A stretch of 64,000 bases of DNA from Cocos nucifera (GCA_006176705.1 QRFJ01002516.1:124001-188000), one strand, 5' to 3'. Shown: positions 36,293-47,570, counted from the first letter of the stretch. Notes: a model not told the origin generated them from the sequence alone. Numbers and translations: made by a program.

Positions 36293-38149
36293 TTTCCTGT
36301 AGAGAGTCAAAGATTCTAGTTAGATACTGTAATTTTGACTTGACCAATTTGTTTAGGGATTTTATTTTTAAACAAATTAGCTCCCACTATTTTCTCGGAT
36401 CCCTACACTCCCTCTGTAGAGATGCGAAAATCTCCGCGATTGATGATTTCTAGTGGGTGGTGCGGTCTCACCAACTGACTCATCACCTCACCTAACAGTT
36501 ATTGGTGATGGGTTAGCCAATGAGTGAACAACTCTTGTTCAATGATTCTCTAATCATGGTGCACCCAAACTTGGTCTCTAATTCATGAATCTCACCGTAT
36601 CCGGAATATTGATCCACTCCTTAGTTAAGTCAGACCCACCATTTGCATAGACTGGGTTCCTAATTGGGTCTCTCACCGTATCCGAAATATTGAGCCCAAC
36701 TCATCCTCCAGCCCATAGCATCCAATGCCTAATAGACATGGTTGCGTCTTCCCGGTGCAACTGAGCCACTGTATCCAGCCGAGAACAATCAACCCCGGGA
36801 AGGGCCCGCACGTCTACAATGGTGGAAGACCTCGGACTTAATCTTTTCTTAGGGAGAATTGATTCAGGTCTCATTAAACTAGACTTGGCTTAGTCATAAC
36901 AATTATGACTAACCTAGTGGCATGGGTCAGCTCGGATTATTGACCACCTCAGATCAGAACTGTGTCAACAGATATGGCCAGGTAAGTGAGACCGGTGGAA
37001 GGAATATGCCGTTAACTCGCACAAGAACGCATTCAGGTCGAGTAGCTTCCAATTAAAAACCAGTCGGTCGTCTGTGCCAAACTTACCTTAGACACCAAAT
37101 TGTTGAGTCAGAACCAATTGGGTTAGCCTACAATCCAGACTCTAACCTCTGAGCCTAATTAGGTCTTGCTTGATCGTGACTCGATCTTGACCCAGACTTA
37201 ATCCTATTAGGCTGGTCAATTTAAGCATTGTTGATCCCATCTAACCAACTCTTGATTCGGTTTGATCAACCGCTTAGACCTAATTGAGCTACCCAAGCCC
37301 GAACCCAGTATTATGAATATGTCTTAGATCTGAAATTCTCAATTTTAGACCTAATTAATATTCCATAAACTTAATTCTTAATTAAGTTGGGTTCATAAAC
37401 AAAATATGCACAATAAATCCTAGGGTTTCAGGATCTAGGGTTTTGCAGAAAGTAAGTTTTGGGTTTCTGATTAAGGACGAACACGCAGCACCCCTACACG
37501 TCATAAGAACACCCCATCGAATGGGAAGAGAGGGCCTTTAAACCCTTCTTCGTTCTTATGACCGGACGGCCAAGAGGAACGCCTTAATCAGGAACATGTA
37601 AATCTACAAAACAGTTATAGATCTATATCATATATCTCATATACAAATTTAGATCTAATCAAGGCATATTTTGCATACATCTCATGTATCATAATCATGC
37701 ATGTTTTCAGATCTAAATTATCACATAATAATCTGAAAAATTAGATTTAAATTGATCTAATCAAAATAAATTCTAATCTAGACAATTATGTAGAACTATT
37801 CTACAACTAGTCTAGTCATGCATCTATCATATCTCATATGATATTTAAAATTAAATAATTTTTATTTGCTGTTTATCAGATGTTATTATAACACTTATAA
37901 TATCAGAAAATAGTAAATAAGAAGATCTAAAATATGATTTAATCATATTAAATCAAAGACATGCAAAACTATTCTATAGAACTATTCTATTCTAGAACTA
38001 GTCATGCATATCTTCATGTTCTTAGATCCAAATCATTTAATTTTAATTTTTCTGATTTCAGATCTGATCACATCTCATGTGACATCTGAAATCACTTTAT
38101 TTTCTAATTAAAATAAAATTAAAATTAGATCTAAATAATTTTAGAACCA
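36293..38149 (-). other. E5 untranslated leader
   Basis: About 1.86 kb between PBS and gag. It holds the best example of the conserved hairpin (37500-37562) and, near 36600-36790, the leader frame with one in-frame TGA. The rest (36850-37470 and 37620-38140) shows no coding signal; the latter is AT-rich. Confidence 0.8.
37500..37562 (-). other. Conserved leader hairpin (E5 copy)
   Basis: Arms GTCATAAGAAC (37500-37510) and GTTCTTATGAC (37552-37562) are perfect 11-bp complements. Inside is a smaller hairpin CCCAT-TCG-ATGGG. The same position is occupied in E1, E4 and E9. Confidence 0.75.
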
Positions 38150-38165
38150 TGGCTCTGATACCAGT
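38150..38165 (-). other. E5 primer-binding site
   Basis: On the minus strand actggtatcagagcca, next to the 5' LTR end: perfect initiator tRNA-Met complement TGGTATCAGAGCC. Confidence 0.93.
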
Positions 38166-40439
38166 TGAAGGGAAATCCTGATTTTCCGGTCCAGGTTCGT
38201 CCAGATCTGATTAGATCAAGAGATATATTTCAAAAATTTTCTCTTGATCTCAATCAGATCTTGATATGTTTCAGATCTGATTCTTATTATTTTAATAAAT
38301 AAAATAAAATAAGATAAATTAAATCAAATTTAATTTACCTGATTTGGGTAATCCTATTACCCTGTAGATGATCCTGATTGCAGCGGAAGGTTCTGGATCT
38401 TAGCCACGCAAGCGCCTGGCCTCTACCGGTATCCACTCGGGTTGGATCTGGAGATCCTCTTCTTCTCTATCACACCTCCAAAAATCAGATCTGGATCTGA
38501 TCTGGAGGATCTTCAAAACTCTTTTGAAGATCTGCAGTCGTCCTTTTGCAGCAGCGCAGCCTTCTTGCTTTTGATCGCCTTTCCTTGATCTGAATCGCAC
38601 CAAACTAAATCCAAAACACTTTTGGACGTGGAGAGCAAGGGGAGAAGAGACTATGGCATGGAGAAGGAGGGGAGAGGCAGCCTTGGGGCATGGGAAATCT
38701 CTATTTTCAGGATTAGGGTTGGGCGCAGGGTCTTATTTATAGACCTCTTGTGATCCAACTCCTCTTCCTCTCAACCAATCACAACCCTTTGTGAAATCAG
38801 ATCTAAATCTGATTGGTTGGAAAAGAGACCCCTGGATTCCTCCTTAGAGGGCGCCTAAGACCAGTCAAACTGGATTCTTAGTAGAACTCTGATTGGAATC
38901 CAAAAGGGAGGTGGAGTCCTTGTCCAACAAGGACTCCTAGGCGCCTCCTACTTGGGCTCACGCCACCCTTGGCGTGCGCCCTTCTCCTTGCCAGGTTCTG
39001 GCAGGGGGACAGGCCCCCACCAGCTCTCCAATAGGTGCATGACATGTGGTCAAAAGTCAAAGGGTCAATGGTCAACGTTTGACCAGTCAAAGGTAGACTT
39101 TTGACCAAAGTCAAAGAACAAGAAATGGCAGGTGACCAAAAATGGCAGGTAATGTCTTACAAATAAGACAACCTATTCTGACTTGGACAACCTCCAGTCA
39201 GACCATATGAAGGCCTCTGATTGAGCACAAACTCCTTTGGCTCAGTCAGGACAACTTATTTATGATAGTAAAAGAAGAACGTTAGGTTCAATCGAGTGCT
39301 AGCACGATTTTCTTGAACCTAATTGAATCTCATTCAGATCAATTGAACTAGATCAGTTCAATTGATGATCACCAGATTCAAACCCTTGTTTGTGTGACCC
39401 AGTTAGGTTCAGTTCTGTATGGTAATGGGATATGTCATGATCTCTATCATAGACATCATCGAAACTCCTTTCGATGGATCAGAACTCTTCTGATTCGAAC
39501 AGCTAGAATGATCGATCATCTAAATCATTCTAATTGCTCCCAAAATCCACCAGTGACACCTAGCAGTATATGGTGGCAACCCATCAGAGCTGAATGCGAA
39601 CCTCTTGGTGCAGCTACCTGTGTGATTCAGTTCTTCTATCTTGAGCCCCGATCAGATTAGGGTTAAGGTGAACTCGTCAAACCCTAGTCTCTGTCATATG
39701 ATGTAATCATTCGATTCGAGTCCAATGTGAAAATCTAAATAGAAACTCTTTCTATTATTTCACTCTGCCATGGCCATGGGCTTCTGGACTTGATTCTCAT
39801 GATCATCATAGGGCTACTCCTCTACCACCGAGGTAGATAGATTCCATCTTGATGCAATCCAGTTCCTACAATGAACATGCTATAGCCAACATACACCTCA
39901 GGGTTCCATATGGCTAGGAGACCGAGTAATGGTGTAGTCAAACTATAACACCCTCAAGGTGAACTGCCGATGCATCTCAGGTCAAAGAACCAGACACACT
40001 ACTGCAGCATCGAGTCAGTCATTGACGAGAAGGTAGACTTCCTAATGACTACTCGAGGTGGTCACGCTCAGTGCCCTCGTTCTCTAACGAAGTACCTGTA
40101 CTCTTCGCTCCGATGTCTCCACACCGTAGACTCAAGACTCATCTACTAAAGAGAAGCGATCGTACACCAACCTTCCGGATCAATCACCATCCTCGTGATG
40201 ATCCTATGGTCGGGAGCTGTTTATGAGTTAATAATGATTATTCATGTCTTAAATTTTCAACTCTTGAAAATATGAATTATCATTACCATTAACTCAAAGG
40301 ATGTATCACAGACACTAAATACACATGTGTGATAGAAAATAACCCATTTCATTAATTATAGTCAAAATTACAATTTTGCCCTTAGAAGTGTATTACAAGT
40401 GTCAGCCAATTCTGGCTTCTAGGGCACATATATCTAACA
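38166..40439 (-). repeat. E5 5' LTR
   Basis: 2274 bp, about 99% identical by eye to 30051-32329. With the TATA box at 38731-38743, U3 is roughly 1.7 kb and R plus U5 roughly 0.55 kb. Palindromes at 39290-39309 and 39338-39366 match those in the other LTR. Confidence 0.96.
38731..38743 (-). promoter_or_regulatory. E5 5' LTR TATA box
   Basis: Minus-strand tctataaataaga, a canonical plant TATA box, at the same LTR position as tctataaataaga in E9 (56018-56030). Transcription would start about 30 bp to the left, near 38700, and run into the leader and gag. Confidence 0.7.
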
Positions 40440-40444
40440 TCTTC

Positions 40445-41777
40445 TTCAACTACTAAGCTCCCTTTGAGGCCTTTGGAATGACCGCCTCCACTGCTAAAGA
40501 CCTTGGCTTGCACCTATGCACTACCCTTGGAGTTGTAAGCACCCTTCTGCTTGGCAGCTGCATCAACTATCCTAAACTTTTTTGGTGAATTTGCAGCAAT
40601 CCTATACTGGCTCTTACTACATACCCTGACATGGTCTTCTCAAAACTTTGTCTGTCCTCCCACACGTGCTGCTCCATCTGAAACTGTGCATCTCTGGCAT
40701 TGTTGCTAGGATATTGGTCCTCTTGCACTCCTCCGCTCTGAACTCATGTCACATCTCTCTCTATCTATGAAGCCATCCCTACCCAATGCTCTATCTAAAA
40801 CCAAAGTTCTCCTGATGCCGTAGAAGCCAACTTTATAATCAAGTCCTCCAAGGACAACCACTCAATACTAAACTACTGAACTTGCCGCTGCATCTTGGAC
40901 ACCATTGCTGCCCCTTCGGACTTTCTACACTCTGTAGACCTATCCGAAACCATCTTAGATACACCACACCCCATGGGCTTCTTCGAAACCATCAAGAGCT
41001 CATCCAACTCTTCACTTGTAGTGATTGAACCAATAGAATCCGAGTTTTCTTCTTTCTTGCACTTCTTCCAAAGCAGACATTCTTGCTTAAAATGTCCTAC
41101 TTCACCACACTAGAAGCATCTCTTGAACCCCTTGCTACCCCTTCGCTGACCCTTCTGCTTTTCTTGCCTGGGTCTTTCTAAAACTATGAGACCCTCCTGG
41201 AAGACCTCCCTCTTCATCATTCATTTCGCTGCTCATTGGACCTTAGTATTGATACGATCTTCTCGTACACCAGCATCTCCTTACCATATAGCAACATCAT
41301 CACCAATAGATCGAAGCTCTCGGATAGCGAACATAGCAGCAATAAACTTTTATCCTCCTATTCGAGATCTATCCTAATGTTGAGCAAATCCATGCTCATC
41401 CAATTGAACTGCTGAATATGCCCTGCAACATCCTCGTCCTCTTGTATCTAAAGGCTATACAATTACTTTTTTAGCATCAACTTGTTGCACATCTTCTTCC
41501 CCATGTACAACTGGCATAATCTTGACCACAAACCCTTGGGTGTTTTCTCCTCCAACATGCCATACAACACCTTATCTGTCAGACAAGCCTTAATCATGGC
41601 ACATGTCCTTTTCTCCAAGGACATCCACTTCTTGTTTGTTATCTCCTCCAGCCTATCTTCCAAGGCTGAATCCAGTCTCATATGAACTAGCAGATCCTCC
41701 ATCCTAATCTTTTACATCATGAAATTTTTCTTTCTATCAAACTTCTTAAATCCTACCTTCAACTCACTGTTCTCCAT
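40445..41777 (-). pseudogene. E6 gag-only coding region
   Basis: TNT1-type Gag from the ATG at 41777 (MENSELKVGFKKFD, then KKNFMM). An in-frame stop (TAA) follows after about 20 codons; open piece 41463-41702 carries KVLYGMLEEKTPKGLWSRL. The CCHC knuckle at about 41078-41125 (CF-stop-CGEVGHFKQEC) keeps all four ligands. About 200 further codons follow with several TAG/TGA stops and one apparent frame change near 40600, with no protease, integrase or RT motif. The frame continues beyond E5 to a stop at 30018. Confidence 0.82.
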
Positions 41778-41971
41778 GATCGTATGAATCAAAAACAGCA
41801 AATAGGTGGATCTAAAAAAATACCTTGGTTAGGAATAGTGGACAGCAGTTCTATGATCTCTTTCTTTCTTATGAAGCCTAGAGAAAGCCTTTAGATTTGA
41901 ATCTTGCTGCTGATCTTTACTGAAATATGATATTCTTCCTCCTCCACACTCAACCAGGCTCTGATACCACT
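41778..41971 (-). other. E6 leader and primer-binding site
   Basis: Short leader of about 175 bp. The PBS on the minus strand at about 41955-41971 reads agtggtatcagagcctg, a perfect TGGTATCAGAGCC match. A second PBS-like sequence just inside the LTR (near 41996) is LTR sequence, since it also occurs in the outer edge of the 3' LTR at 18747. Confidence 0.85.
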
Positions 41972-42819
41972 TGTTGGATCCTAGTACCTTTCTGATACCA
42001 ATTGTTGAAGAGAAGAAGAACAAAGTAGATGGCTGGCACCTAGGGCTTAAAGTTGGAATCAGAGAGAAGAGTAGAGAGTTTTAGGAAGAAAAGCTCAATT
42101 ATATTCCACTCTATTATAAAGATACAATAATTGGGTTTATATATTCTAGGATTTTTGCTATACCACATGAATCCTAATAAACCCAAATCCTAGCTAAAAA
42201 ACTCTCCTAGGCTAACCCAATACATGAAAGCACTCATCGAGCCCATGTACATATGTCTCACATGCTTTCATCCCCTGGATCTAAACTCGACCCATACATG
42301 AGTTAATCCTTTTAAGATCTTATTTGTCCAAGCCTTAAGACCCTAGGATAAAAGCCTATCATCATCCCAAACAGAAAACCCGAATAGTTCTGTTCGCCCC
42401 CATTGAGCCGGTTCTCTCAAAAGTTAAGTTGGCTTGACTGCATCTCATCTGAACACCATCTTCTATTTGCTTGAGACAGCCAGCTTAGTTCTGCCCTGAG
42501 CTAGCTTGACCTCAGCTCGAGCCGGCTCAGCTACATATCCGAGCCAGTCCGCTTGTGTGTTAGTCCCTTATCTTAACTGATTCTTCTCCTGACTTTGGTC
42601 CCTTACTCCACCTTGTGTCCTAGGTCTTCAAAGCACCTACCAAGCCCCTCAAGATCCTCACACCTAAACCTCAAGCTCGTGCAGAGCTGCATGCCACCTT
42701 CACCTAGGATAACTATTATCCTAGCCTTAGGACTCACCTCCATCCTAATCTCCTAGAGCTAACACCCTAGCTCCTCCTATGGCCTCCCAAGACTTGAGAG
42801 TAGCACATCAAATCCTATA
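41972..42819 (-). repeat. E6 5' LTR
   Basis: 848 bp, plus-strand start tgttggatcc, end aaatcctata. It defines how the two pieces of the 3' LTR (18725-18789 and 29192-29934) fit together. TATA-like tatataaa on the minus strand near 42135-42146; GAGCCGG array at 42405-42560. Confidence 0.9.
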
Positions 42820-42824
42820 GTCAG

Positions 42825-43410
42825 TGATCCTTCTCAAAGTTCTAAAGCAACCCTAGTAATCCATGGTAGTCAACTTCAATCTTTATCATTCTAAAATGAG
42901 TGAGGAATGGGAGATAGAACTTGGGCAACGAGTTTAGTATTGCATCTTTCCTAAATTGTTTATGCAAGAAAAAGCCAAGCTTGCTCAATCGCTCTATTAG
43001 CTTGATTATATACAATACATGATCAGTGATAGAGGTTCCATTCCGCATCCTGGCATTGAAGATGCTACAACTAGTCTTATACCTTTCAACATCATCAGAT
43101 GTCCCAAAAGAATTCTTCAACACTTGAAGCATATCTTTTGGCTGAGCCATCTCGAATTTATGATTGAACTCATCGCTCATGGCAGCCAACATAATGCAGC
43201 GCACCATGGTTCGATCATTGAGCCACTTCTAGTATCTCTGATTGTTCAATATGCATTGGTAGCTGGCTACTCAGGTGTAGGATCCATCAACACATACAGG
43301 ATCCGTTCATGCTCCAGGATTATCTTCAACTTATGGTACCAGCCATCAAAGTTGGATTCTACCAACTTATCATTGTTCAATAATGATCGAAGTGATAAAA
43401 AAGTGGCCAT
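42825..43410 (-). pseudogene. E2 Gag N-terminus (segment 1)
   Basis: Starts at the ATG at 43410 (MATFLSLRSLLNNDKLVESN, then FDGWYHKLKIIL). Open piece 42842-43207 with MLAAMSDEFNHKFE, RMRNGTSITDHVLYII and a pattern typical of the UBN2-type Gag. Stops near 43210-43260 break the N-terminus. The frame ends NFEKDH at the E6 edge and resumes QLHKES at 18719. Confidence 0.87.
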
Positions 43411-45309
43411 ATCTGCATAAAAAAAAATCATAACCTAATTAGTAATTGATTCATTAAATCTAAAGATTTGGACTTTAATCAAAAGGTTTTCACTATTTTA
43501 TTCAAATTGATAGCCTCTACCTTCAATTTGAGGAATTACTCTAATTTCTTAGTGGATACTAGAATCCATATAGACTACACACGAGCCCAACATTGATTGG
43601 CTAATCCATGTACATCTAAGGATAGGTTCATAATCAATTATTTTTCTAAATAATTTTTAGTAATTAAATTTTTATCTCCATCCCTAATCAGTAGACTTTG
43701 GCCTCCACTGAAAATGTTCACTTAGGTCCAACCATTAACAAGACTATGCTTGGTCCATCAAATCAATGAATGATTAGGCCCAACTTTGGTTGGCTAACCT
43801 AACCACTATTTAGAAAGATGCAGCCAAGAAATCATATAATGAATGATAATTCTATTAGTTGATAAGTGCCAGACCTTTGGGCCTCCCATGATTATCTAAT
43901 TAATGGATCCATTATCACCCACTTAATGGGAGACTATGATTTAGTTATCATAATAACTATTATTTTTTAGAGACCTAATAATTTTAGAGGATTTAATTTT
44001 AATGAAGAGAAAAAGTTAGATGAACCAGCTTGTCATGATCCTTTCACTGGTTTTACCAAGTCAGTTTAAGGAAGATCATTAATAGGTTAGTCTAGGAGCA
44101 TCTAAATCAGTCACACTGATTTACCAAGCCGATATGGGTCAGCTCGAAGAGTCAAGTGATCCGATCAAAATATAATTTTACTAAGAGATCAGATAAGTTC
44201 AATAGTGGAAGGGTCTGCCAAAGCTTGCCTTAAATATCATAAAAAATGACCAAGTAAGTGGGCTGCCAATTAAAGACCACCAGTTTGGTTTATCTTAGAT
44301 ACCAACTAATTTAATTAGTCTTGATTAGATCAACCTAGCAGTTCATGCTAGACCGCATAGCCAAGAATCAAGTCCATCTTGGGTCTCGTTAAAGACATGG
44401 ACTTGACTAACTACAACTATTGTAATTGATCTAGAGAATTCTTGACCTAATCTAAGACAATAATTGATTAGATTTAGTCAATTCTCTAATTAAGTCCATT
44501 CTTTAATCTAACCCTAGGTCTAATTTAATTAATGGATCTAATCTTCACTAACCCATTTAATCCAATGTGTTATGATTTGTGTCTTAGGATCTTCAATTCA
44601 TAATCCTAGATCCTAATCAAACAACTTCTTAATTCTTAATTAAGTTTTGGATTGAGGGTTGGGGTTTGGCTTTTCAAAAATAATTTTTATATTTGTAAAA
44701 TATTTTTACAACATGCTTCTACCAACTAAGTTGCTTGTTTGATTCATAATCAATATGCAAGTAAGATAAGCATGAAACTACTTTAGATCTAATCTAAACA
44801 GGTTCATATAATTGAAATAGTTTCAACTCCAATCAATCATAAATTATGTTAGATCAAATCTAACACATTTATGATGATTAAAATTAGATTAAAATATTTT
44901 TAATCAGATCATAAAATTTTTTAGATCTAATCTAAAATTTTATGTTCAATGTTTTAGATCAGGACATACTAGGACAATCTCTCTACTATAGGGGTAAACC
45001 TTACAGTAGAACAACCTTATAATCAATTCGTGCAATCTAAAACTTTTTATTTTTAGATCTAAAATTTTTTTAAATCTAATAAATCATAAATAAGATCAGA
45101 TCATATCTAACAAATTTATGATAAAAAATAGATTTATACGAACTAGGACAACCTCTCCACTATAGGGGATAAACCTTATAGCAGGACAATCTTATAATCA
45201 ATTTATATGATCAAGATTTTTAATTTTAGATTTAATAATTAGATTATAAATTAGATCTAATTTAAGAAATAATCTAAATATGCATATATAATCATATAAT
45301 AATCAACCT
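43411..45309 (-). other. E2 untranslated leader
   Basis: About 1.9 kb, AT-rich, no coding signal. Two near-identical blocks (gaccaggacaac...ataggg type) around 44965-45025 and 45140-45200 share the aggacaa-ctctccactataggg-taaacctta motif, a local duplication of about 60 bp. It is not alignable by eye with family A leaders. Confidence 0.7.
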
Positions 45310-45325
45310 AGGCTTTGATACCAAT
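45310..45325 (-). other. E2 primer-binding site
   Basis: Minus-strand attggtatcaaagcct next to the LTR end: one substitution from TGGTATCAGAGCC. Confidence 0.85.
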
Positions 45326-45815
45326 TGAAGAAATTAGATCTAGGATTTCAGAGCTAGATCATGAAATTTTTCAAGATCAGATAGCAGAAGACTAAAATAA
45401 ATCAAAATTTATTCATAAAAAGTAGATAACTCCTAGATCTAAGATTCTATTATATGATTATAGCATGAAATTAAATCAAAAATTAAAAACATAAGGAAGA
45501 AGAACATGTTGATCATATCAACATGCATCTATACTACATCTAATGCAAGTATATAATAATAGATTAGATCTATATTACCTGCAAGTTAGACATTCTAACT
45601 TGTTGATTTGGGCTTTGAGGATGATGCTCCAAGCCACACACATGTCCGCCTCTAAGAGATGCCCATATGAGCCCTTGATCTTCAATCAGAAGTCCTATGC
45701 AGGAAATCAGCATAGTATGCTAGTATTGTGCTGATCTTTCTTTAACAACCGATCCGATGCTTTCTTCTTATGGATTTGGACTCTTCCAAAAAATAGAAGG
45801 GAGAGGAAAGATTTT
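45326..45815 (-). repeat. E2 5' LTR, inner part
   Basis: Plus-strand start tgaagaaattagatctagg after the PBS. Interrupted at 45815 by E7 and resumed at 51384 (atttcagatctgagac). The atttt copy at 45811-45815 is the left target duplication of E7. Confidence 0.85.
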
Positions 45816-46252
45816 TGTGAGCTCAAAAGTGATGCTCCTAAGTCTTAAAAATATGAGAACATAGGTCATGGAAAGATGGGAGCAAACTGAAAGAGAAATT
45901 AGCTCGGATAGCAAAGTTCAGAAAGTTGGTCAACTCATCCTGAGACTGAGCTAGCTAAGTTAAAAACTGGATCGGCTTAGTTTAGGATTGGGTTGGCTAT
46001 GTCTCAGAAAAAATTTCAGACAGAAAGTAGCATTTTTAAACTATTGGCACGAAACACAACTGAGTCGGCTCAATCTCAAACTAAGTCGATCCAGTCGTAG
46101 GTCTCAATCTCAAACTGAGTCGATCCAGTCGTAGGTTAGTCGGCTCAGTCTGAAACTAGCCAGCTTAATTTTTATGAATTTGTTTTGTGTACGTAGGATG
46201 TTTGGATTTTGAAGAGTTTTTTTTTGAGCTTGAAGCTTGATCCTTTTGTAAA

Positions 46253-46262
46253 GTATAAATAC
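46253..46262 (+). promoter_or_regulatory. E7 5' LTR TATA box
   Basis: gtataaatac, conserved in the 3' LTR near 51176 and, as variants, in both E3 LTRs. Confidence 0.68.
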
Positions 46263-46302
46263 TGAAAATAGGTCAAGATTGTATATGATGCTGAATTCTT
46301 GA

Positions 46303-46308
46303 AATAAA
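46303..46308 (+). terminator. E7 LTR polyadenylation signal
   Basis: AATAAA about 50 bp after the TATA box, repeated in the 3' LTR near 51225. If used, the R region is very short. Confidence 0.5.
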
Positions 46309-46462
46309 GCTCTTTTTTTTCAAAAAACTCTTGTGCTCTCTTTCTTTCTTTTCTCTTGAATCTATTATTTTGCTTCTGCATTGATCCTAGGAGATTGTTC
46401 CTTGTAGCTTGGCTAATCACCAGTGGCCACGTCGATCTGAGAGAGGATAGTTTATCCCAACC

Positions 46463-46478
46463 ATTGGTATTAGAGCGG
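46463..46478 (+). other. E7 primer-binding site
   Basis: attggtattagagcgg after the LTR: one or two substitutions from TGGTATCAGAGC. Confidence 0.85.
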
Positions 46479-46727
46479 TATTGCGTGAAGGAAGGAAGAC
46501 ACCTAGGATTACTACATCCAAGATCTATTGCACCAGATTTTATCCAAAATCTTCTTGTTTCTTCATTGTTTATCTCTAGATCAATGTGAAAATTGGTTAC
46601 ATGGAGGGACGATGATACAGATGGTTGAAAAAAGGATCTAGGATGTTTAGATCTTCTTTGAAGGATAGTATTACTGGTGTGTGATCAAAGATGGGTGTTA
46701 GGAATCTATTCTTGACTTGTTTGAAGT
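46479..46727 (+). other. E7 short leader
   Basis: About 250 bp, matching the E3 leader in reverse complement (aagacacctaggatt near 46496). No gene seen. Confidence 0.7.
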
Positions 46728-47570
46728 CATGGGATCGAGTGGATTCAAGGTGAATTTCAATGGTAAGAAAAACTTTATCCTATGGCAGCAAAGGATAAAG
46801 GACTTATTGGTTCAGTAGAGGATCTAGAAGGTCTTGACAAGAGAAAGGTCGAAAAAGATTAGTGCTGAGGATTGGAAAGAGTTGGAGGAAATTACTTTTA
46901 CCATAATCGGATGTGCTTGGTCGATCAGGTTTTGTCTGAGGTTTGCATAGAGACTACAACAAAGGAGCTCTGGATGAGACTGGAGAACACATACATGGGG
47001 AAGAACATGATGAACAAGCTGTGGTTAAAAAATAGCTGTATAGTCTGAGGATGCCCGAAGGTGGAGATCTTATTGAACATATCTAAAGGTTCAATTAGGT
47101 GTGTTATGAGGTGATGAGTTTGGATGTGAAGATCGATGAGGAGGATCGGGTGTTGCTGCTATTATGTTCTCTCCCAAGTTCGTATGATGGTTTCATAACA
47201 ACTTTAGTTTATGGGAAGGAGATCCTGAACTATGAAGAGGTTGTTGGTGTGCTCAGATCAAATGAGTAAAGGAAGAAGATCTACAAGAAAGACCTTAAGT
47301 CTGAGATCTTGGCCGTGAATGAAAGATAGGAAAGGTTAAAGGAGAAGGCAAGAGAAAAATTCAAGGGTAGGTTGAAGTCTCGGGATCAGAGGAAGACATT
47401 GAAATGTTATAAATATCATCAGCCTGGACATCTGAGGAGAGATTATCCCTTTTTGAGATTAGAAAAAGGGAAGGCCAGTAAGGAAGATGATACAGCTTCT
47501 ATGAGTAGTGGAGAAGACCTGTTAGTTACATCAGATGGATCCATAGATTACGATACTATGTAGATATTGG
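46728..47570 (+). pseudogene. E7 gag pseudogene
   Basis: Begins at the ATG near 46728 (MGSSGFKV then FNGKKNFILWQQRIKDLLVQ), with stops from CAG to TAG near 46816 and a frameshift near 46910. Later pieces carry LLLLCSLPSSYDGFITTLVY. The zinc knuckle at 47400-47445 is CYKYHQPGHLRRDYP, with two of the three cysteines replaced by Tyr. Confidence 0.87.

Larger units (their letters stand above)
30051..40439 (-). mobile_element. E5: young, nearly intact family A copia retrotransposon inside E6
   Basis: 10389 bp with perfect target duplication tcttc (30046-30050 and 40440-40444). 3' LTR 30051-32329, 5' LTR 38166-40439. It has PBS, polypurine tract, long leader, gag, protease, integrase, RT and RNase H in order. 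I count about 20 differences between its two LTRs by eye, so it is the youngest datable element here. I see five breaks: frameshifts near 35263, 33830 and 32735 and stops at 34645 and 34147. Confidence 0.95.
18725..42819 (-). mobile_element. E6: gag-only non-autonomous LTR element (TR-GAG type), split by E4 and E5
   Basis: Pieces: 3' LTR 18725-18789 plus 29192-29934; internal 29935-30050 plus 40445-41971; 5' LTR 41972-42819. LTRs are about 0.81 and 0.85 kb, the internal region about 1.65 kb. It has PBS, Gag and polypurine tract but no protease, integrase or RT. Duplication gttgg (18720-18724) versus gtcag (42820-42824), two transitions apart. The E2 gag frame runs FEKDH on one side and QLHKES on the other. 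Its structure matches the TR-GAG class described in plants. Confidence 0.85.
45816..46462 (+). repeat. E7 5' LTR
   Basis: About 647 bp, starts tgtgagctcaaaagtgatgc. A 34-bp unit is tandemly doubled at 46069-46102 and 46103-46136 (ctcaatctcaaact then gtcgatccagtcgtagg), absent from the 3' LTR; this explains the greater length. Several gactgagccgatccag-type motifs lie at 45930-46165. Confidence 0.92.

Noticed and set aside
41988..42003. Second PBS-like sequence tctgataccaatt next to E6 5' LTR, suggesting the LTR starts at 42002
   Set aside because: The same sequence occurs at the outer edge of the other LTR (18747), so it is part of the LTR; the true PBS is at about 41955-41971, next to tgttggatcc.
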